A stretch of 64,000 nucleotides of DNA from Rhodopseudomonas palustris (lineage in GTDB: Bacteria; Pseudomonadota; Alphaproteobacteria; Rhizobiales; Xanthobacteraceae). Of the stretch, positions 21,422-32,703 are shown in pieces. Position 1 is the stretch's first letter. Every line of letters begins with the position of its first letter. The translations under genes and the position numbers were made by a program. The DNA lies in assembly GCF_003591005.1 (NCBI RefSeq), contig NZ_QYYD01000018.1, positions 1 to 64,000 of the forward strand. Direction: 5' to 3'. Below the pieces are notes generated by a model, which saw only the letters and a list, made by a program, of their open reading frames with translations, had not been told where the DNA came from and did not search any database.

Positions 21422-22180
21422 ATGTCGAAAGCTGCCGCTACCGCGACCGACCGATCGGACCCTCTCACCACGCCGACCCATGTCGCCATCATCATGGACG
21501 GCAACGGCCGCTGGGCTGCGGCGCGGGGACTGCCGCGGGCCGAGGGGCATCGCCGCGGCGTCGAGGCGCTGCGCAGGGTGGTGCGGGCCGCCAACGAGAT
21601 CGGCATCCAGTATCTGACCATCTTCTCGTTCAGTTCCGAAAACTGGACCCGTCCCGCCACCGAGATCGGTGACCTGTTCGGGCTGCTGCGCCGCTTCATT
21701 CGCAACGACCTGGCCTCGCTGCATCGCGACGGCGTCCGCGTCCGGGTGATCGGTGAGCGCGACCGGCTCGATCGCGACCTTTGCGCCATGCTCGACGAGG
21801 CGCAGGAACTCACCCGCGACAACACCAAGCTGAACCTCGTCGTCGCCTTCAATTACGGCTCGCGCCAGGAAATCGCCAACGCCGCTCAGCGGCTCGCCCG
21901 CGAAGTCGCCGAAGGCAAGCGCGACCCGGCGACGATCGATATCGAAACGCTGGGGCGCTATCTCGACGCGCCCGACATTCCGGATCCCGACCTGATCATC
22001 CGCACCAGCGGTGAGCAACGATTGTCGAATTTCCTGATGTGGCAGGCGGCGTACAGTGAGCTGGTGTTCGTGCCCATTCACTGGCCGGACTTCGACAAGG
22101 CCGCGCTGGAAGGCGCGATCGCCGAATATGCCCGGCGCGAGCGCCGGTTCGGCGGCTTGGCCGCGAAAACAGGATCGTGA
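21422..22180 (+). CDS. uppS: Undecaprenyl diphosphate synthase (isoprenyl transferase)
   Basis: The 252-residue cis-prenyltransferase condenses isopentenyl diphosphate units onto farnesyl diphosphate, giving the C55 lipid carrier for peptidoglycan and O-antigen. Family motifs include [13 protein letters not shown] (catalytic Asp), [33 protein letters not shown] and FVPIHWPDF. It starts a run of overlapping or closely spaced envelope genes ending at lpxB; cdsA begins 4 bases after its stop. Confidence 0.96.
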   Translation: MSKAAATATDRSDPLTTPTHVAIIMDGNGRWAAARGLPRAEGHRRGVEALRRVVRAANEIGIQYLTIFSFSSENWTRPATEIGDLFGLLRRFIRNDLASLHRDGVRVRVIGERDRLDRDLCAMLDEAQELTRDNTKLNLVVAFNYGSRQEIANAAQRLAREVAEGKRDPATIDIETLGRYLDAPDIPDPDLIIRTSGEQRLSNFLMWQAAYSELVFVPIHWPDFDKAALEGAIAEYARRERRFGGLAAKTGS

Positions 22181-22184
22181 CACG

Positions 22185-23033
22185 TTGAGCCAGGATCAGG
22201 CGGCGCCAACGCCGGCGGCCGAGCAAGGCTCCCGGAACTTGTGGCTGCGCGTCGCGGCGGCTGTCGTGCTGGCGCCAATGGCGATCGGCATCGCCTATGT
22301 GGGCGGCTGGTTGTGGGCAATGCTGGCGACCGCGGTCGCGATCGGGCTGTTGCTGGAATGGCTGACGATCGTTGGTGCGGTGCGCGATTTCCGTGTCCTG
22401 GTGATCGGCTGCCTGACGCTGGCGGTGTGCGGGATCGGGCTGATGTTCGACAAACCGGGACCGGCTCTGCTGGCCGCGGTGCTCGGCGTCGGCGGTCTGG
22501 TCGTGCTGCATGATCAGCCGCGGCGATGGACCGCGACCGGGCTCGGCTACGCGGCGGTGGCGCTGCTCGCCTCGGTGCTGATCCGGCGCGACCCCGAATA
22601 CGGCTTTGTGGCGCTGGTCCTGATTTTCCTGATCGTCTGGGGCACCGATATCGGCGGCTACTTCGCCGGTCGCGGCATCGGCGGGCCGAAGCTGTGGCCG
22701 CGCGTCAGCCCGAAGAAAACCTGGGCCGGGGCCATCGGCGGGCTGCTCCTCAGCCTTGCAGTGGCGCTCGGCTTCGTGCTCGCCGGATATGGAAAACTCC
22801 TTCCGTTGCTGGTTCTTGCAACGGTCCTTTCAACCGTTTCCCAACTCGGCGACCTGTTCGAATCCGCCGTCAAGCGCCGGTTCGGCGTAAAGGATTCCAG
22901 CCATATCATTCCCGGCCATGGTGGGCTGCTCGACCGGCTTGACGGCTATGTCGCAGCGGTCGCGCTGGCGGTGCTGATCGGGATGGCGCGGGATTCGGTG
23001 GATGGTATTGGCCGCGGTCTTATGGTGTGGTGA
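22185..23033 (+). CDS. cdsA: Phosphatidate cytidylyltransferase
   Basis: The 282-residue multi-pass inner-membrane enzyme makes CDP-diacylglycerol from phosphatidate and CTP, the branch point for all phospholipids. About eight hydrophobic segments are present. The C-terminal signature is clear: [19 protein letters not shown] followed by [13 protein letters not shown]. The best start is TTG at 22185, since no ATG or GTG fits the frame between the uppS stop and the first membrane helix. It is tightly packed between uppS and dxr. Confidence 0.93.
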   Translation: MSQDQAAPTPAAEQGSRNLWLRVAAAVVLAPMAIGIAYVGGWLWAMLATAVAIGLLLEWLTIVGAVRDFRVLVIGCLTLAVCGIGLMFDKPGPALLAAVLGVGGLVVLHDQPRRWTATGLGYAAVALLASVLIRRDPEYGFVALVLIFLIVWGTDIGGYFAGRGIGGPKLWPRVSPKKTWAGAIGGLLLSLAVALGFVLAGYGKLLPLLVLATVLSTVSQLGDLFESAVKRRFGVKDSSHIIPGHGGLLDRLDGYVAAVALAVLIGMARDSVDGIGRGLMVW

Positions 23034-23037
23034 TCCG

Positions 23038-24261
23038 ATGAGTGCAGTCCCTTTGAAGAATGATCGCCCCGCCCATGACGGGTTGCGCAGCGTCAGCGTC
23101 CTCGGCGCCACCGGCTCGATCGGCGACAGCACGCTCGACCTGATCCGGGCCGCGCCGGACAAGTATCGGGTCGAGGCGCTGACCGGCAACGCCAACATCG
23201 CCGGTCTCGCCAAGCTGGCGAAGGAATTCAACGCCCGCTTCGTCGCGGTGGCCGATCCGGCCCGGCTCGGCGAACTGCGCGCGGCGCTGGCCGGCACCGA
23301 CATCGGCTGCGGGGCAGGCGAGAGCGCCCTGATCGAGGCCGCGGCGCGCCCAGCCGATTGGGTGATGGCGGCAATCTCGGGCGCCGCAGGGCTGAAGCCG
23401 GCGCTGGCGGCGGTTGATCGCGGCGCTACCGTGGCGCTCGCCAACAAGGAATGCCTGGTCTGCGCCGGGGATTTCTTCATGAGCCGGGCGGTGGCGGCGA
23501 ACGCCCGCATTCTGCCGGCCGATTCCGAGCACAACGCGCTGTACCAGGCGCTCGCCTCCGGAAATCGCCACGAACTCGTCCGCGTCATCATCACCGCCTC
23601 GGGCGGCCCGTTCCGGACCTGGGCCGCCGAGGATATCGAGCAGGCGACGCTGGCGCAGGCGCTCAAGCATCCGAACTGGAGCATGGGCCAGAAGATCACC
23701 ATCGACTCGGCCTCGATGATGAACAAGGGCCTCGAAGTCATCGAGGCCTCCTACCTGTTCGCGCTGTCGCCCGACGAGATCGATGTGCTGGTGCATCCGC
23801 AGTCCATCATCCACGGCATGGTCGAGTTCGCCGATCATTCGGTTGTGGCGCAGCTCGGCGCCCCGGACATGCGGATCCCGATCGCGCACTGCCTCGGCTG
23901 GCCCGACCGCATTCCCGGCCGCGCGGCGCGGCTGGATCTCGCCAAGATCGGTCAATTGACCTTCGAAGAGCCTGATCTGAAGCGCTTCCCGGGGCTGCGG
24001 CTGGCCTATGACGCGCTCCGCACCGGCAACGGCGCCACCACCGTGTACAACGCCGCCAACGAGGTCGCGGTCGCGGCCTTCATGGCCCAGAAGATCCGGT
24101 TCGGCGCGATCGCCCGGCTGGTCGAGGACACCATGAACGGCTGGGTCCGCGCCGGCAATCTGGCGCCGCTCGGCAGCGCCGACGACGCCATCGCCGTTGA
24201 CCATAGCGCGCGAAAATTGGCTGCCACCCTCTTGCCTCAAATTGCCGCAAAGGCATCCTAG
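23038..24261 (+). CDS. dxr: 1-deoxy-D-xylulose 5-phosphate reductoisomerase
   Basis: The 407-residue NADPH-dependent enzyme performs the committed step of the MEP pathway, converting DXP to MEP. It shows the nucleotide-binding [23 protein letters not shown], the metal-binding [15 protein letters not shown], and [17 protein letters not shown] at 23038 lies 4 bases after the cdsA stop; an in-frame ATG at 23002 would lengthen it by 12 residues inside cdsA. It supplies isoprenoid units to UppS two genes upstream. Confidence 0.96.
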   Translation: MSAVPLKNDRPAHDGLRSVSVLGATGSIGDSTLDLIRAAPDKYRVEALTGNANIAGLAKLAKEFNARFVAVADPARLGELRAALAGTDIGCGAGESALIEAAARPADWVMAAISGAAGLKPALAAVDRGATVALANKECLVCAGDFFMSRAVAANARILPADSEHNALYQALASGNRHELVRVIITASGGPFRTWAAEDIEQATLAQALKHPNWSMGQKITIDSASMMNKGLEVIEASYLFALSPDEIDVLVHPQSIIHGMVEFADHSVVAQLGAPDMRIPIAHCLGWPDRIPGRAARLDLAKIGQLTFEEPDLKRFPGLRLAYDALRTGNGATTVYNAANEVAVAAFMAQKIRFGAIARLVEDTMNGWVRAGNLAPLGSADDAIAVDHSARKLAATLLPQIAAKAS

Positions 24262-24305
24262 AGAGTTGGGGAACAGGGCCGTCGGTTCTGCTTGAGAGGA
24301 ATGGG

Positions 24306-25457
24306 ATGGCCGATCTTTTTCTGAACGGGTTCAACACGTTGAGCCACGGGCTGTTGGGCTACGTGGTACCGTTTCTGTTTGTTCTGACGATCGTGGTGTT
24401 CTTCCACGAACTCGGGCATTTTCTGGTCGCGCGCTGGAATGGCGTGAAGGTGCTGACCTTCTCGCTCGGCTTCGGTCCGGAGATCGTCGGCTTCAACGAC
24501 CGCCACGGCACCCGCTGGAAGATCTCGGCAATTCCGCTCGGCGGCTACGTCAAATTCTTCGGCGACGACAGCGAAGCCTCGACTCCCTCCACCGACTCGC
24601 TGTCGCAGATGACCGCGGCGGAGCGCTCGGTCAGCTTCCATCACAAGAAGGTCGGCCCTCGCGCCGCCATCGTGGTGGCCGGTCCGGTCGCCAATTTCAT
24701 CCTGGCAATCGTGCTTTTCACCTTCCTGTTCGCCGTGTTCGGCGTGCCGAGCACCTCGCCGCGGGTCGACAATATTCAGCCGGGCAGCGCCGCCGAAAAG
24801 GCCGGCTTCCAGCCGGGCGACGTCATTCTGGCGATCGACGGAAGCAAGATTCAAACCTTCCTCGACATGCAGCGCACGGTCGGCGCCGAAGCCGGGCGCG
24901 AACTGAACTTCACAGTGAAGCGCGGCGATTCCACCGTCGACCTCAAGGCGACCCCCGAACTGCGCGAGATCAAAGACCGCTTCGGAAACGTCCAGCGCCT
25001 CGGCATCCTCGGCATCAGCCGCTCGACGTCGGCGGGTGAGGTGACCACCGAGCGGGTCAACCCGGCCTCGGCGTTCGTGATGGGGATCAAGGAAACCTGG
25101 TTCGTCGTCGATCGCACCTTTGCCTATATCGGCGGCCTGTTCGCCGGCCGCGAGGCCGCCGACCAGCTCGGCGGACCGTTGCGAATCGCTCAGATCTCGG
25201 GGCAGGTCGCGACCATCGGCTTCACGCCGCTGCTGCATCTTGCGGCAGTGCTGTCGATCTCGATCGGGCTTCTGAACCTGTTTCCGGTGCCGCTGCTCGA
25301 TGGCGGGCACCTGATGTTCTATGCGATAGAGGCGGTGCGGGGCCGCCCCTTGTCGGAGCGCGCGCAGGAGATGGGCTTTCGGATCGGATTGGGGTTGGTG
25401 CTGATGTTAATGGTTTTCGCGACCTATAACGATATCCTGCATCTGGCTTCGTCTTAA
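24306..25457 (+). CDS. rseP: RIP metalloprotease RseP (site-2 protease)
   Basis: The 383-residue inner-membrane zinc protease cleaves anti-sigma factors and leftover signal peptides within the membrane. The HExxH site is His34-Glu35-His38 (FFHELGHF) in the first helix, and the second metal region is NLFPVPLLDGGHL near the C terminus. A PDZ domain (about residues 125-210) lies between. In Caulobacter the homologue is MmpA, which degrades PodJ. It precedes bamA, as in most proteobacteria, tying it to envelope quality control. Confidence 0.95.
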   Translation: MADLFLNGFNTLSHGLLGYVVPFLFVLTIVVFFHELGHFLVARWNGVKVLTFSLGFGPEIVGFNDRHGTRWKISAIPLGGYVKFFGDDSEASTPSTDSLSQMTAAERSVSFHHKKVGPRAAIVVAGPVANFILAIVLFTFLFAVFGVPSTSPRVDNIQPGSAAEKAGFQPGDVILAIDGSKIQTFLDMQRTVGAEAGRELNFTVKRGDSTVDLKATPELREIKDRFGNVQRLGILGISRSTSAGEVTTERVNPASAFVMGIKETWFVVDRTFAYIGGLFAGREAADQLGGPLRIAQISGQVATIGFTPLLHLAAVLSISIGLLNLFPVPLLDGGHLMFYAIEAVRGRPLSERAQEMGFRIGLGLVLMLMVFATYNDILHLASS

Positions 25458-25625
25458 CGTTGTGACGCATCGTGGCCGATGGGCAACGTGTTGGAATGAA
25501 ATTGAAATCGCACTGCGAATGGACGTTTGCCGGTTTGGCAAAATTGTCTACAAGCAAGGCAAGTTGGGGATTCTGTCGGCGCAGGGGCTGCGCGTCGGCA
25601 ACGGAATGACAAGGGCGCGTTGCGC

Positions 25626-28160
25626 ATGAATGCTGGAATGCGAGTGTTGCGGGGGGGTCTAGTTGCTGCCGCCCTGGTGTTTTTCGCCGGACCGATCGCC
25701 ACCACGGCGACCGCTGTTCTCACGGCGTCGCCTGCGGCCGCGCAGTCAGCTTCCTCGATCCAGGTCGAGGGCAACCGCCGGGTCGAAGCCGAGACCATTC
25801 GCTCCTACTTCAAGCCGGGCCCCGGCGGGCGCCTCGATCAGGGCAGCATCGACGACGGCCTCAAGGCGCTGATCGAGACCGGGCTGTTTCAGGACGTCCG
25901 GATCAACCAGGCTGGTGGCCGGCTGGTCGTCAGCGTCATCGAAAACCCGGTGATCGGACGCCTGGCGTTCGAGGGCAACAAGAAGATCAAGGACGAGCAG
26001 CTCCAGGGTGAGATCCAGTCGAAGCCGCGCGGCACGCTGTCCCGTCCCGCGGTGCAGTCGGATGCGCTGCGGATCGCTGAAATCTATCGCCGTTCGGGTC
26101 GCTACGACGTTCGCGTCGATCCGCAGATCATCGAGCAGCCGAACAACCGCGTCGACCTGATCTTCGTGGTCGAAGAGGGCGCCAAGACCGGCGTGAAGTC
26201 GATCGAGTTCATCGGCAACAATGCCTACTCGGCCTATCGTTTGCGCGACGTCATCAAGACCCGCGAGAGCAACCTGCTCAGCTTCCTCGGTTCGGGCGAC
26301 GTCTACGATCCGGACCGGGTCGAGGCCGACCGCGACCTGATCCGCCGCTTCTATCTCAAGAACGGCTACGCCGACGTCCAGGTGGTCGCCGCGCTGACCG
26401 AGTACGACCCGGAGCGCAAGGGCTTCCTGGTCACCTTCAAGATCGAAGAGGGCCAGCAGTACCGCGTCGCCTCCGTGGGCTTTGAATCCACTATCGCCAA
26501 TTTCGATGCCAATTCGATGCGCGGCTATTCCCGCGTCAATGTCGGCTCGCTCTACAACGCCGAGGCGCTGGAGAAGTCGGTCGAAGAGATGCAGATCGAG
26601 ATGTCGCGGCGCGGCTACGCGTTCGCGACGGTGCGGCCGCGCGGCGACCGCAACTTCGAAACCCACACCGTCTCGATCGTGTTCTCGATCGAAGAGGGCC
26701 CGCGGGTCTACATCGAGCGCATCAACGTCGTCGGCAACACCCGGACCCGCGACTACGTCATCCGCCGCGAGTTCGACATCGCCGAGGGCGACGCCTACAA
26801 CCGCGCGCTGGTCGATCGTGCCGAGCGCCGGCTGAAGAACCTCGACTTCTTCAAGTCCGTGAAGATCACCACCGAGCCCGGCTCGTCGAGCGACCGCGTC
26901 ATCCTCGTGGTCAACCTCGAAGAAAAATCGACCGGCGACTTCTCGGTGTCGGGCGGCTATTCGACCAGCGACGGTGCGCTGGGCGAAGTCAGCGTTTCGG
27001 AACGCAACTTCCTCGGCCGGGGCCTGTTCGCCAAGGCGACCGTGCAGTACGGCCAGTATGCCCGCGGCTACTCGCTGTCCTTCGTCGAGCCCTATCTGCT
27101 CGACTACCGGGTCGCGCTTGGTCTCGACATCTATCAGCGCGAGCAGATGCCGAACAGCTACATCTCCTACGGCACCAAGACGCTCGGCTTCAGCCCGCGC
27201 CTCGGCTTCGCGCTGCGTGAAGACCTGACGCTGCAGCTGCGCTACTCGCTGTATCGGCAGGAGATCACGCTGCCGTCTTATCTGAGCAATTGTAACAACA
27301 ACCTCGGCAGCCCGAACTACTTCCCGACGCCGCAGTTCATCAACGCCGGCAACCCGAACAACACTGGCTTCGGCGCTCTGGGTTGCTACGGCGACGGCGA
27401 GGCTTCGCTGCCGGTCCGCATCGGTCTGTCGAACGGCGCCTACTGGACGTCGTCGGTCGGCTACACCCTGACCTACAACACCCTCGACAACACCCGGAAC
27501 CCGACTGACGGTCTGCTCGTCGACTTCCGCCAGGATTTCGCCGGCGTCGGCGGCGACGTGAAGTTCCTCAAGACCGCGTTCGATGCGAAGTACTACACGC
27601 CGCTGGTTTCGGAAGTCGTCGGCATCATCCATCTGCAGGCCGGCAATCTGAGCAGCTATGGCGACAACCAGCTGCGCATGCTCGACCACTTCCAGATGGG
27701 TCCGAACCTGGTCCGCGGCTTCGCGCCGAACGGTATCGGTCCGCGCGACATCGGCCAGTACGCCTTCTACGGCTACGGCGGCGACGCGCTCGGCGGCACC
27801 AACTATTGGGGTGCGTCGGTCGAGTTGCAGATGCCGTTCTGGTTCCTGCCGAAGGAAGTCGGGCTCAAGGGCGCCGTCTATGCCGACGCCGGCTCGCTGT
27901 TCGACTACAAGGGCCCGACGTCGTGGACGGTCACCAACGAAGTCAACACGCCAGGCTGCATTCCGGCGAGCCAGACCTCGATCGGCACCTGCACCGGTCT
28001 GAACTACGACGACACCAATACGGTCCGCACCTCGGTCGGTGTCGGCCTGATCTGGGCCTCGCCGTTCGGTCCGCTGCGCTTCGACTACGCGGTTCCGATC
28101 ACCAAGGGCAAATACGACCGCGTCCAGGAATTCAAATTCGGCGGCGGGACTTCGTTCTAA
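25626..28160 (+). CDS. bamA: Outer-membrane protein assembly factor BamA
   Basis: The 844-residue protein has a signal peptide (to about residue 40, SPAAAQ), five POTRA domains (about 45-440) and a 16-strand beta-barrel. It ends in Phe (FGGGTSF), the usual last residue of outer-membrane barrels. It folds and inserts beta-barrel proteins as the core of the BAM complex. The conserved loop-6 VRGF motif is present ([14 protein letters not shown]). The ATG at 25626 starts the signal peptide; an open frame to 25527 upstream lacks similarity. A 168-base gap ahead of the gene may carry its own promoter. Confidence 0.96.
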   Translation: MNAGMRVLRGGLVAAALVFFAGPIATTATAVLTASPAAAQSASSIQVEGNRRVEAETIRSYFKPGPGGRLDQGSIDDGLKALIETGLFQDVRINQAGGRLVVSVIENPVIGRLAFEGNKKIKDEQLQGEIQSKPRGTLSRPAVQSDALRIAEIYRRSGRYDVRVDPQIIEQPNNRVDLIFVVEEGAKTGVKSIEFIGNNAYSAYRLRDVIKTRESNLLSFLGSGDVYDPDRVEADRDLIRRFYLKNGYADVQVVAALTEYDPERKGFLVTFKIEEGQQYRVASVGFESTIANFDANSMRGYSRVNVGSLYNAEALEKSVEEMQIEMSRRGYAFATVRPRGDRNFETHTVSIVFSIEEGPRVYIERINVVGNTRTRDYVIRREFDIAEGDAYNRALVDRAERRLKNLDFFKSVKITTEPGSSSDRVILVVNLEEKSTGDFSVSGGYSTSDGALGEVSVSERNFLGRGLFAKATVQYGQYARGYSLSFVEPYLLDYRVALGLDIYQREQMPNSYISYGTKTLGFSPRLGFALREDLTLQLRYSLYRQEITLPSYLSNCNNNLGSPNYFPTPQFINAGNPNNTGFGALGCYGDGEASLPVRIGLSNGAYWTSSVGYTLTYNTLDNTRNPTDGLLVDFRQDFAGVGGDVKFLKTAFDAKYYTPLVSEVVGIIHLQAGNLSSYGDNQLRMLDHFQMGPNLVRGFAPNGIGPRDIGQYAFYGYGGDALGGTNYWGASVELQMPFWFLPKEVGLKGAVYADAGSLFDYKGPTSWTVTNEVNTPGCIPASQTSIGTCTGLNYDDTNTVRTSVGVGLIWASPFGPLRFDYAVPITKGKYDRVQEFKFGGGTSF

Positions 28161-28188
28161 GTCCCGCGGTCCGGACTGCGACCGCAGG

Positions 28189-29262
28189 ATGACCTCGACC
28201 TTGTTCTTCAAACCGCGGCCGTCGTCGACGCTGGCAGAGATTGCCAGCGCGACGGGGGCGGAGTTGGCCGATCCCACGCGGGCCGACACCATCATCACCG
28301 GCATCGCCTCGCTCGACGAGGCGGGGCCGATGCACCTGACATTCTTCGAAAACCTGCGCTACGCCGGCGATCTCGAGACGACGCGCGCCGGCGCCTGTCT
28401 GGTCAGCGCGCGATTTGAGGGCCGCGTCCCGCCGCACGTCGCGGTGCTGCGCAGCAAACGGCCGTTTCACGCCTTCGTCGCCTACAGCCGGCAGATTTAC
28501 GAGGACGCGTTGCGACCGGAACCGGATTTCGGCGCCGGCGGCATCTCACCGACCGCAGTAATCCATCCTAGCGCGCGGCTCGAGGACGACGTCATCGTCG
28601 AGCCGCTCGCGGTGATCGGCCCGGATGTGGAGATCGGCTCCGGCACAGTGATCGGCGCGGGTGTGGTGCTCGCCACCGGCGTCAAGATCGGTCGCGACTG
28701 CAACATCGGCACCGGGACCAATATCCAGCGCGCGTTGATCGGCAACAACGTGCTGATCCATCCCGGCTGTCATATCGGGCAGGACGGCTTCGGCTTCATC
28801 TTCGCCGGCCGCCATACCAAGGTTCCGCAGATCGGCCGGGTGATCATCCAGAACGACGTCGAACTCGGCGCAGGGACAACGGTCGATCGCGGCAGTCTGC
28901 GTGACACCGTGATCGGCGAGGGCACCAAGATCGACAATCAGGTTCAGGTCGGCCACAACGTAGTAATTGGTCGAAATTGTGTTGTTGCCGCAAAATGCGG
29001 TCTTGCCGGCAGCCTGACGCTGGGCGACAACGTCGCGCTGGGCGCCATGGTCGGCATCAACAATCACGTTACGATTGGCGACGGTGCGCAGATCACCGCG
29101 ATGAGCGGGGTCAAGGACAGCGTGCCGGCCGGCGAACGCTGGGGCGGTTTCTTCGCTAAACCGACCAAGCAGTGGTTCCGCGAGATCCTCGCGGTCGAAC
29201 GACTGGGCCGCAGCATGGCTCCGGGCGCCGCTGCGAAGTCGGGCGACATCGACAAGGATTAG
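28189..29262 (+). CDS. lpxD: UDP-3-O-acylglucosamine N-acyltransferase
   Basis: The 357-residue enzyme adds the second hydroxyacyl chain from ACP to UDP-3-O-acyl-glucosamine, the third step of lipid A synthesis. The N-terminal uridine-binding domain is followed by many hexapeptide repeats of the left-handed beta-helix ([20 protein letters not shown]) and the catalytic region around [13 protein letters not shown]. Length is normal. It starts the lpxD-fabZ-lpxA-lpxI-lpxB run, with 28 bases after bamA. Confidence 0.96.
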   Translation: MTSTLFFKPRPSSTLAEIASATGAELADPTRADTIITGIASLDEAGPMHLTFFENLRYAGDLETTRAGACLVSARFEGRVPPHVAVLRSKRPFHAFVAYSRQIYEDALRPEPDFGAGGISPTAVIHPSARLEDDVIVEPLAVIGPDVEIGSGTVIGAGVVLATGVKIGRDCNIGTGTNIQRALIGNNVLIHPGCHIGQDGFGFIFAGRHTKVPQIGRVIIQNDVELGAGTTVDRGSLRDTVIGEGTKIDNQVQVGHNVVIGRNCVVAAKCGLAGSLTLGDNVALGAMVGINNHVTIGDGAQITAMSGVKDSVPAGERWGGFFAKPTKQWFREILAVERLGRSMAPGAAAKSGDIDKD

Positions 29263-29267
29263 GGCTG

Positions 29268-29723
29268 ATGGAATCGCCGATACGTTTTGCGGATGTGGAC
29301 ATCAACACCATCCTGAAGACCCTGCCGCACCGCTTCCCGTTTCTGCTGATCGACCGTGTGAAGAACATCCGCGAAGACTACAGCGGCATCGGCGTCAAGA
29401 ACGTCAGCTACAACGAGCCGGCCTTCCTCGGGCATTTCCCCGAGCGGCCGGTGTATCCGGGCGTGCTGATGATCGAAGGTATGGCGCAGACCGCCGGCGT
29501 GATCGGTATTCTGTCGGTGACCGGCACCGAGCAGCCGCGGGCTGTGTACTTCCTGACGATCGACAAGTGCAAGTTCCGCAAGCCGGTGCTGCCGGGCGAC
29601 ACCGTCGAGTATCACCTGACCCGCACCGGTCGCCGCAAGACGATGTGGTGGTTTCACGGCGAGGCCAAGGTCAACGGCCAGATCGTCGCTGAAGCCGATG
29701 TCGGCGCGATGCTGGCCGACTGA
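29268..29723 (+). CDS. fabZ: 3-hydroxyacyl-ACP dehydratase FabZ
   Basis: The 151-residue hot-dog-fold enzyme dehydrates beta-hydroxyacyl-ACP in fatty acid elongation. It competes with LpxA and LpxD for hydroxyacyl-ACP, which explains its place among the lpx genes. The motifs [13 protein letters not shown] (catalytic His) and [18 protein letters not shown] (catalytic Glu) are intact. The ATG at 29268 sits 5 bases after the lpxD stop; the frame remains open further upstream inside lpxD without similarity. Confidence 0.97.
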   Translation: MESPIRFADVDINTILKTLPHRFPFLLIDRVKNIREDYSGIGVKNVSYNEPAFLGHFPERPVYPGVLMIEGMAQTAGVIGILSVTGTEQPRAVYFLTIDKCKFRKPVLPGDTVEYHLTRTGRRKTMWWFHGEAKVNGQIVAEADVGAMLAD

Positions 29724-29732
29724 TCGCACCGG

Positions 29733-30575
29733 ATGAGCAGCATCGATCCCACCGCACGCATTGAAGACGGCGCCATCCTTGGCGACGAAGTCAGCATCGG
29801 CCCGTTCTGCACGATCGGCCCCCATGTCCGCATCGGCGCCAGCACCAGACTGATCAGCCACGTCAACGTCACCGGCCACACCACGATCGGCGACGGCTGC
29901 ACCATCCACCCGTTCGTGTCGCTCGGCGGCGCGCCGCAGTCGACCGGCTACAAGGGCGAGCCGACGACGCTGACGATCGGCAGCGCCTGCACGATCCGCG
30001 AAAACGTCACCATGAACACCGGCACGGTCGGCGGCGGCGGCATCACGCGGGTCGGCGACCGCGGCTTCTTCATGGCCGGCAGCCATGTCGGGCACGACTG
30101 CATCGTCGGCAACGACGTGATCTTCGCCAATGCGGCGACGCTCGGCGGCCATTGCGAGATCGGCGACTTCACCTTCATCGGCGGCATGACGGTGCTGCAG
30201 CAATTCACCCGGGTCGGCCCGCAGGTGATGATCGGCGGTATGACCGGGCTGCGCAATCACGTCATTCCCTACGCGCTCGCCAACGGCATCTATGCGAAGC
30301 TGTCCGGATTGAATATCGTCGGCATGCGCCGGCGCAAGTTCACCAAGGAGCGGCTGCGAATTGTGCGCGCGTTCTACGACGAACTGTTTTACAGCGCCGG
30401 CCCGATCGCCGAACGGCTGGAGCGCGTGCGCCCGCGTACGGCGGACGATCCGGCGATCGCCGAGATCGTCGGCTTCATCGACGACATCAAGGGCCGCGGC
30501 GGCCGCGCACAGCGCGTCGCGCTGTGCATGGCGCGCGAGGGCGGCGCGAGCGTCAACGAAGACGACGACGCCTGA
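29733..30575 (+). CDS. lpxA: UDP-N-acetylglucosamine acyltransferase
   Basis: The 280-residue enzyme catalyses the first step of lipid A synthesis, acylating UDP-GlcNAc at O-3. It has a left-handed beta-helix of hexapeptide repeats (GDEVSIGPFCTIGPHVRIG), the catalytic His in GSHVGHDCIVGND, and a C-terminal helical domain (MRRRKFTKERLRIVRAFY). The chain is slightly longer than E. coli LpxA (262) through a C-terminal acidic tail. It lies 9 bases after fabZ. Confidence 0.97.
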   Translation: MSSIDPTARIEDGAILGDEVSIGPFCTIGPHVRIGASTRLISHVNVTGHTTIGDGCTIHPFVSLGGAPQSTGYKGEPTTLTIGSACTIRENVTMNTGTVGGGGITRVGDRGFFMAGSHVGHDCIVGNDVIFANAATLGGHCEIGDFTFIGGMTVLQQFTRVGPQVMIGGMTGLRNHVIPYALANGIYAKLSGLNIVGMRRRKFTKERLRIVRAFYDELFYSAGPIAERLERVRPRTADDPAIAEIVGFIDDIKGRGGRAQRVALCMAREGGASVNEDDDA

Positions 30576-30593
30576 CCGGCCGGCGCTCCGGCC

Positions 30594-31448
30594 ATGACGG
30601 AATCTCTCCCACCGCTCGGCAGCAGGATCGGCATCATTGCCGGCGGCGGCACGCTGCCGTTCGCGGTTGCGGATTCGCTGGCGGCGCGTGGCGTCACGCC
30701 GGTGCTGTTCGCGCTGAAGGGCGCGTGCGACGCCGGGCGGGTCGCGAACTATCGGCACCATTGGCTGGGGCTCGGCGCGTTCGGCAAGCTGCTCGGCCTG
30801 CTGCGTGCCGAACAGTGCCGCGACCTGGTGTTCATCGGCTCGCTGGTGCGGCCGTCGCTGACCGAGCTCCGGCTCGACTGGGGCGCGCTGAAGGTCTTGC
30901 CGACAATCCTCGCCGCCTATCGCGGCGGTGACGATCATCTGCTCACCGGCATCGGCAGCCTATTCGAGCGTCACGGCTTTCGTCTGCTCGGCCTGCAGGA
31001 CGTCGCCCGCGATCTCTTGATGCCGGAAGGCTGCCTGAGCAGGACGGCGCCCGACGCGGCTGTCCAAACGGATATCGCGAAGGGAAGGGCGCTGCTGACG
31101 GCGCTGAGCCCGTTCGACATCGGCCAGGGCTGCGTGGTGATCGAGGGGCACGTCGTCGCGGTTGAAGACACCGGGGGCACCGACGAGCTGCTGCGCCGCA
31201 TTGCGCAGCTCCGAACCAACGGCAGGATCAGCGCCAAGCCGGGTCGCGGCGTCCTGGTGAAGGCGCCGAAGGCCGGCCAGGACTTGCGGTTCGATCTGCC
31301 GGCGCTCGGCCCGCAAACCATCGCGGGATTGGTCGCCGCGCAACTCGGCGGCGTCGCCGTCGTCGCCGGTCACACCGTGGTGGCCGAACCGCAGGCGATG
31401 ATCGAAGCGGCCGACAAGGCCGGTCTGTTCGTGGTCGGGACGCGGTGA
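30594..31448 (+). CDS. lpxI: UDP-2,3-diacylglucosamine diphosphatase LpxI
   Basis: The 284-residue protein is the LpxI (DUF1009) form of the lipid A pyrophosphatase, which alphaproteobacteria use in place of LpxH. It hydrolyses UDP-2,3-diacyl-glucosamine to lipid X and UMP at the inner membrane. Recognisable stretches are GIIAGGGTLPFAVADSL, FIGSLVRPSLTELRLDWGA, and the C-terminal GVAVVAGHTVVAEPQAM with DKAGLFVVG. It overlaps lpxB as TGATG, so the two consecutive lipid A enzymes are translationally coupled. Confidence 0.95.
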   Translation: MTESLPPLGSRIGIIAGGGTLPFAVADSLAARGVTPVLFALKGACDAGRVANYRHHWLGLGAFGKLLGLLRAEQCRDLVFIGSLVRPSLTELRLDWGALKVLPTILAAYRGGDDHLLTGIGSLFERHGFRLLGLQDVARDLLMPEGCLSRTAPDAAVQTDIAKGRALLTALSPFDIGQGCVVIEGHVVAVEDTGGTDELLRRIAQLRTNGRISAKPGRGVLVKAPKAGQDLRFDLPALGPQTIAGLVAAQLGGVAVVAGHTVVAEPQAMIEAADKAGLFVVGTR

Positions 31449-32635
31449 TGATGGCCGCGACGCCGGACGATGTCCGCACGATTTATCTGATCGCTACCGA
31501 AGAGTCCGGCGACCGCCTCGGCGGCGCACTGATGCGCGAATTGCGCGCCCGGTACGGCGACCGCGTCCGCATCGAGGGCATCGGCGGCCACACGATGGCG
31601 GACGAGGGTCTGATCTCGCTGTTTCCGATCGAGGAGCTGTCGATCATTGGCTTCGCCGCCGTGGTGCGGCGGCTGCCGAGCATCTTTAAGCTGATCCGGC
31701 GCGCCGCCGATGCGGCGCTCGCCGCCAAGCCCGACGTGCTGGTGATCATCGACAGTCCCGACTTCACCCACCGCGTCGCGCGGCGGGTGCGGCGGCGCGA
31801 TCCGTCGATCCCGATCGTCGACTACGTGTCGCCGACGGTGTGGGCGTGGCGGCCGGGCCGGGCACGGGCGATGCTCGGCTATGTCGATCACGTTCTGGCG
31901 CTGCTGCCGTTCGAGCCCGACGAGTATCGCCGGCTGAACGGCCCGCCGTGTACTTATGTCGGCCATCCGCTGACCGCGCAGATCGCGTCGCTGCGGCCCG
32001 ACGTCGAGGAGCAGGCGCGGCGTGATGCCGAGCCGCCGGTGCTGCTGGTGCTGCCCGGCAGCCGGCGCAGCGAGGTTCGCCATCACGCCGCCGCGTTCGG
32101 CGCGACGCTGGCGCAGCTGCGGCGCGATGGCGTGGCGTTCGAGCCGGTGCTGCCGACCACGCCGCATCTGGCGCCGTTGGTCCGCGAGGCGGTCGCCGAT
32201 TGGGAGGTGCAGCCACGCATCGTCGTCGGCGAGCAGGACAAGCGCGCCGCGTTCCGCTCTGCGCGCGCCGCGCTGGCGAAGTCCGGCACGGTGACGCTAG
32301 AGCTGGCGATCGCCGGCGTGCCGATGGTGACGGCGTATCGGGCCGGCAGCGTCGAGATCTGGATCGCGCGCCGCGTCGTCCGCCCGGGCACCGTCATCCT
32401 CGCCAATCTGGTGATCGGCCAGCACGTGGTGCCGGAATTCATCCAGCAAGACTGCGTCCCGGACAAACTCGCGCCGGCGCTGCGCGAACTACTTGCCGAC
32501 ACGCCTGCACGACAGCGCCAGCTCGATGCGTTTGCCACCATCGACGGCATCCTGTCCACCGGCGTCCAGACGCCCAGCGCGAGGGCGGCCGATATCGTGC
32601 TCGAGGTGATGAGCAAGCGGCGCGTGGTTAGCTAA
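31448..32635 (+). CDS. lpxB: Lipid A disaccharide synthase
   Basis: The 395-residue GT-B/GT19 enzyme joins lipid X to UDP-2,3-diacylglucosamine, forming the beta-1,6 disaccharide of lipid A. Characteristic stretches are ATEESGDRLGGALM, IDSPDFTHRVARRVR, YVSPTVWAWRPGRA and KSGTVTLELAIAGVPMV. GTG 31445 and ATG 31448 and 31451 are all in frame; ATG 31448 overlaps the lpxI stop. It is the last gene of the lipid A run, closed by a bidirectional terminator shared with gltA. Confidence 0.96.
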   Translation: MMAATPDDVRTIYLIATEESGDRLGGALMRELRARYGDRVRIEGIGGHTMADEGLISLFPIEELSIIGFAAVVRRLPSIFKLIRRAADAALAAKPDVLVIIDSPDFTHRVARRVRRRDPSIPIVDYVSPTVWAWRPGRARAMLGYVDHVLALLPFEPDEYRRLNGPPCTYVGHPLTAQIASLRPDVEEQARRDAEPPVLLVLPGSRRSEVRHHAAAFGATLAQLRRDGVAFEPVLPTTPHLAPLVREAVADWEVQPRIVVGEQDKRAAFRSARAALAKSGTVTLELAIAGVPMVTAYRAGSVEIWIARRVVRPGTVILANLVIGQHVVPEFIQQDCVPDKLAPALRELLADTPARQRQLDAFATIDGILSTGVQTPSARAADIVLEVMSKRRVVS

Positions 32636-32703
32636 CTCCGTCTGAGAGCCGGCGCCCGGTGTTGGCGTCGATCATGAGAGTCGGTTAGTTCGCTCACAGA
32701 TTC

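Noticed and set aside
25746-28304. 852-residue minus-strand open frame opposite bamA and lpxD
   Set aside because: It spans two real genes on the other strand, has repetitive Asp/Val/Arg-rich composition and no ribosome site.
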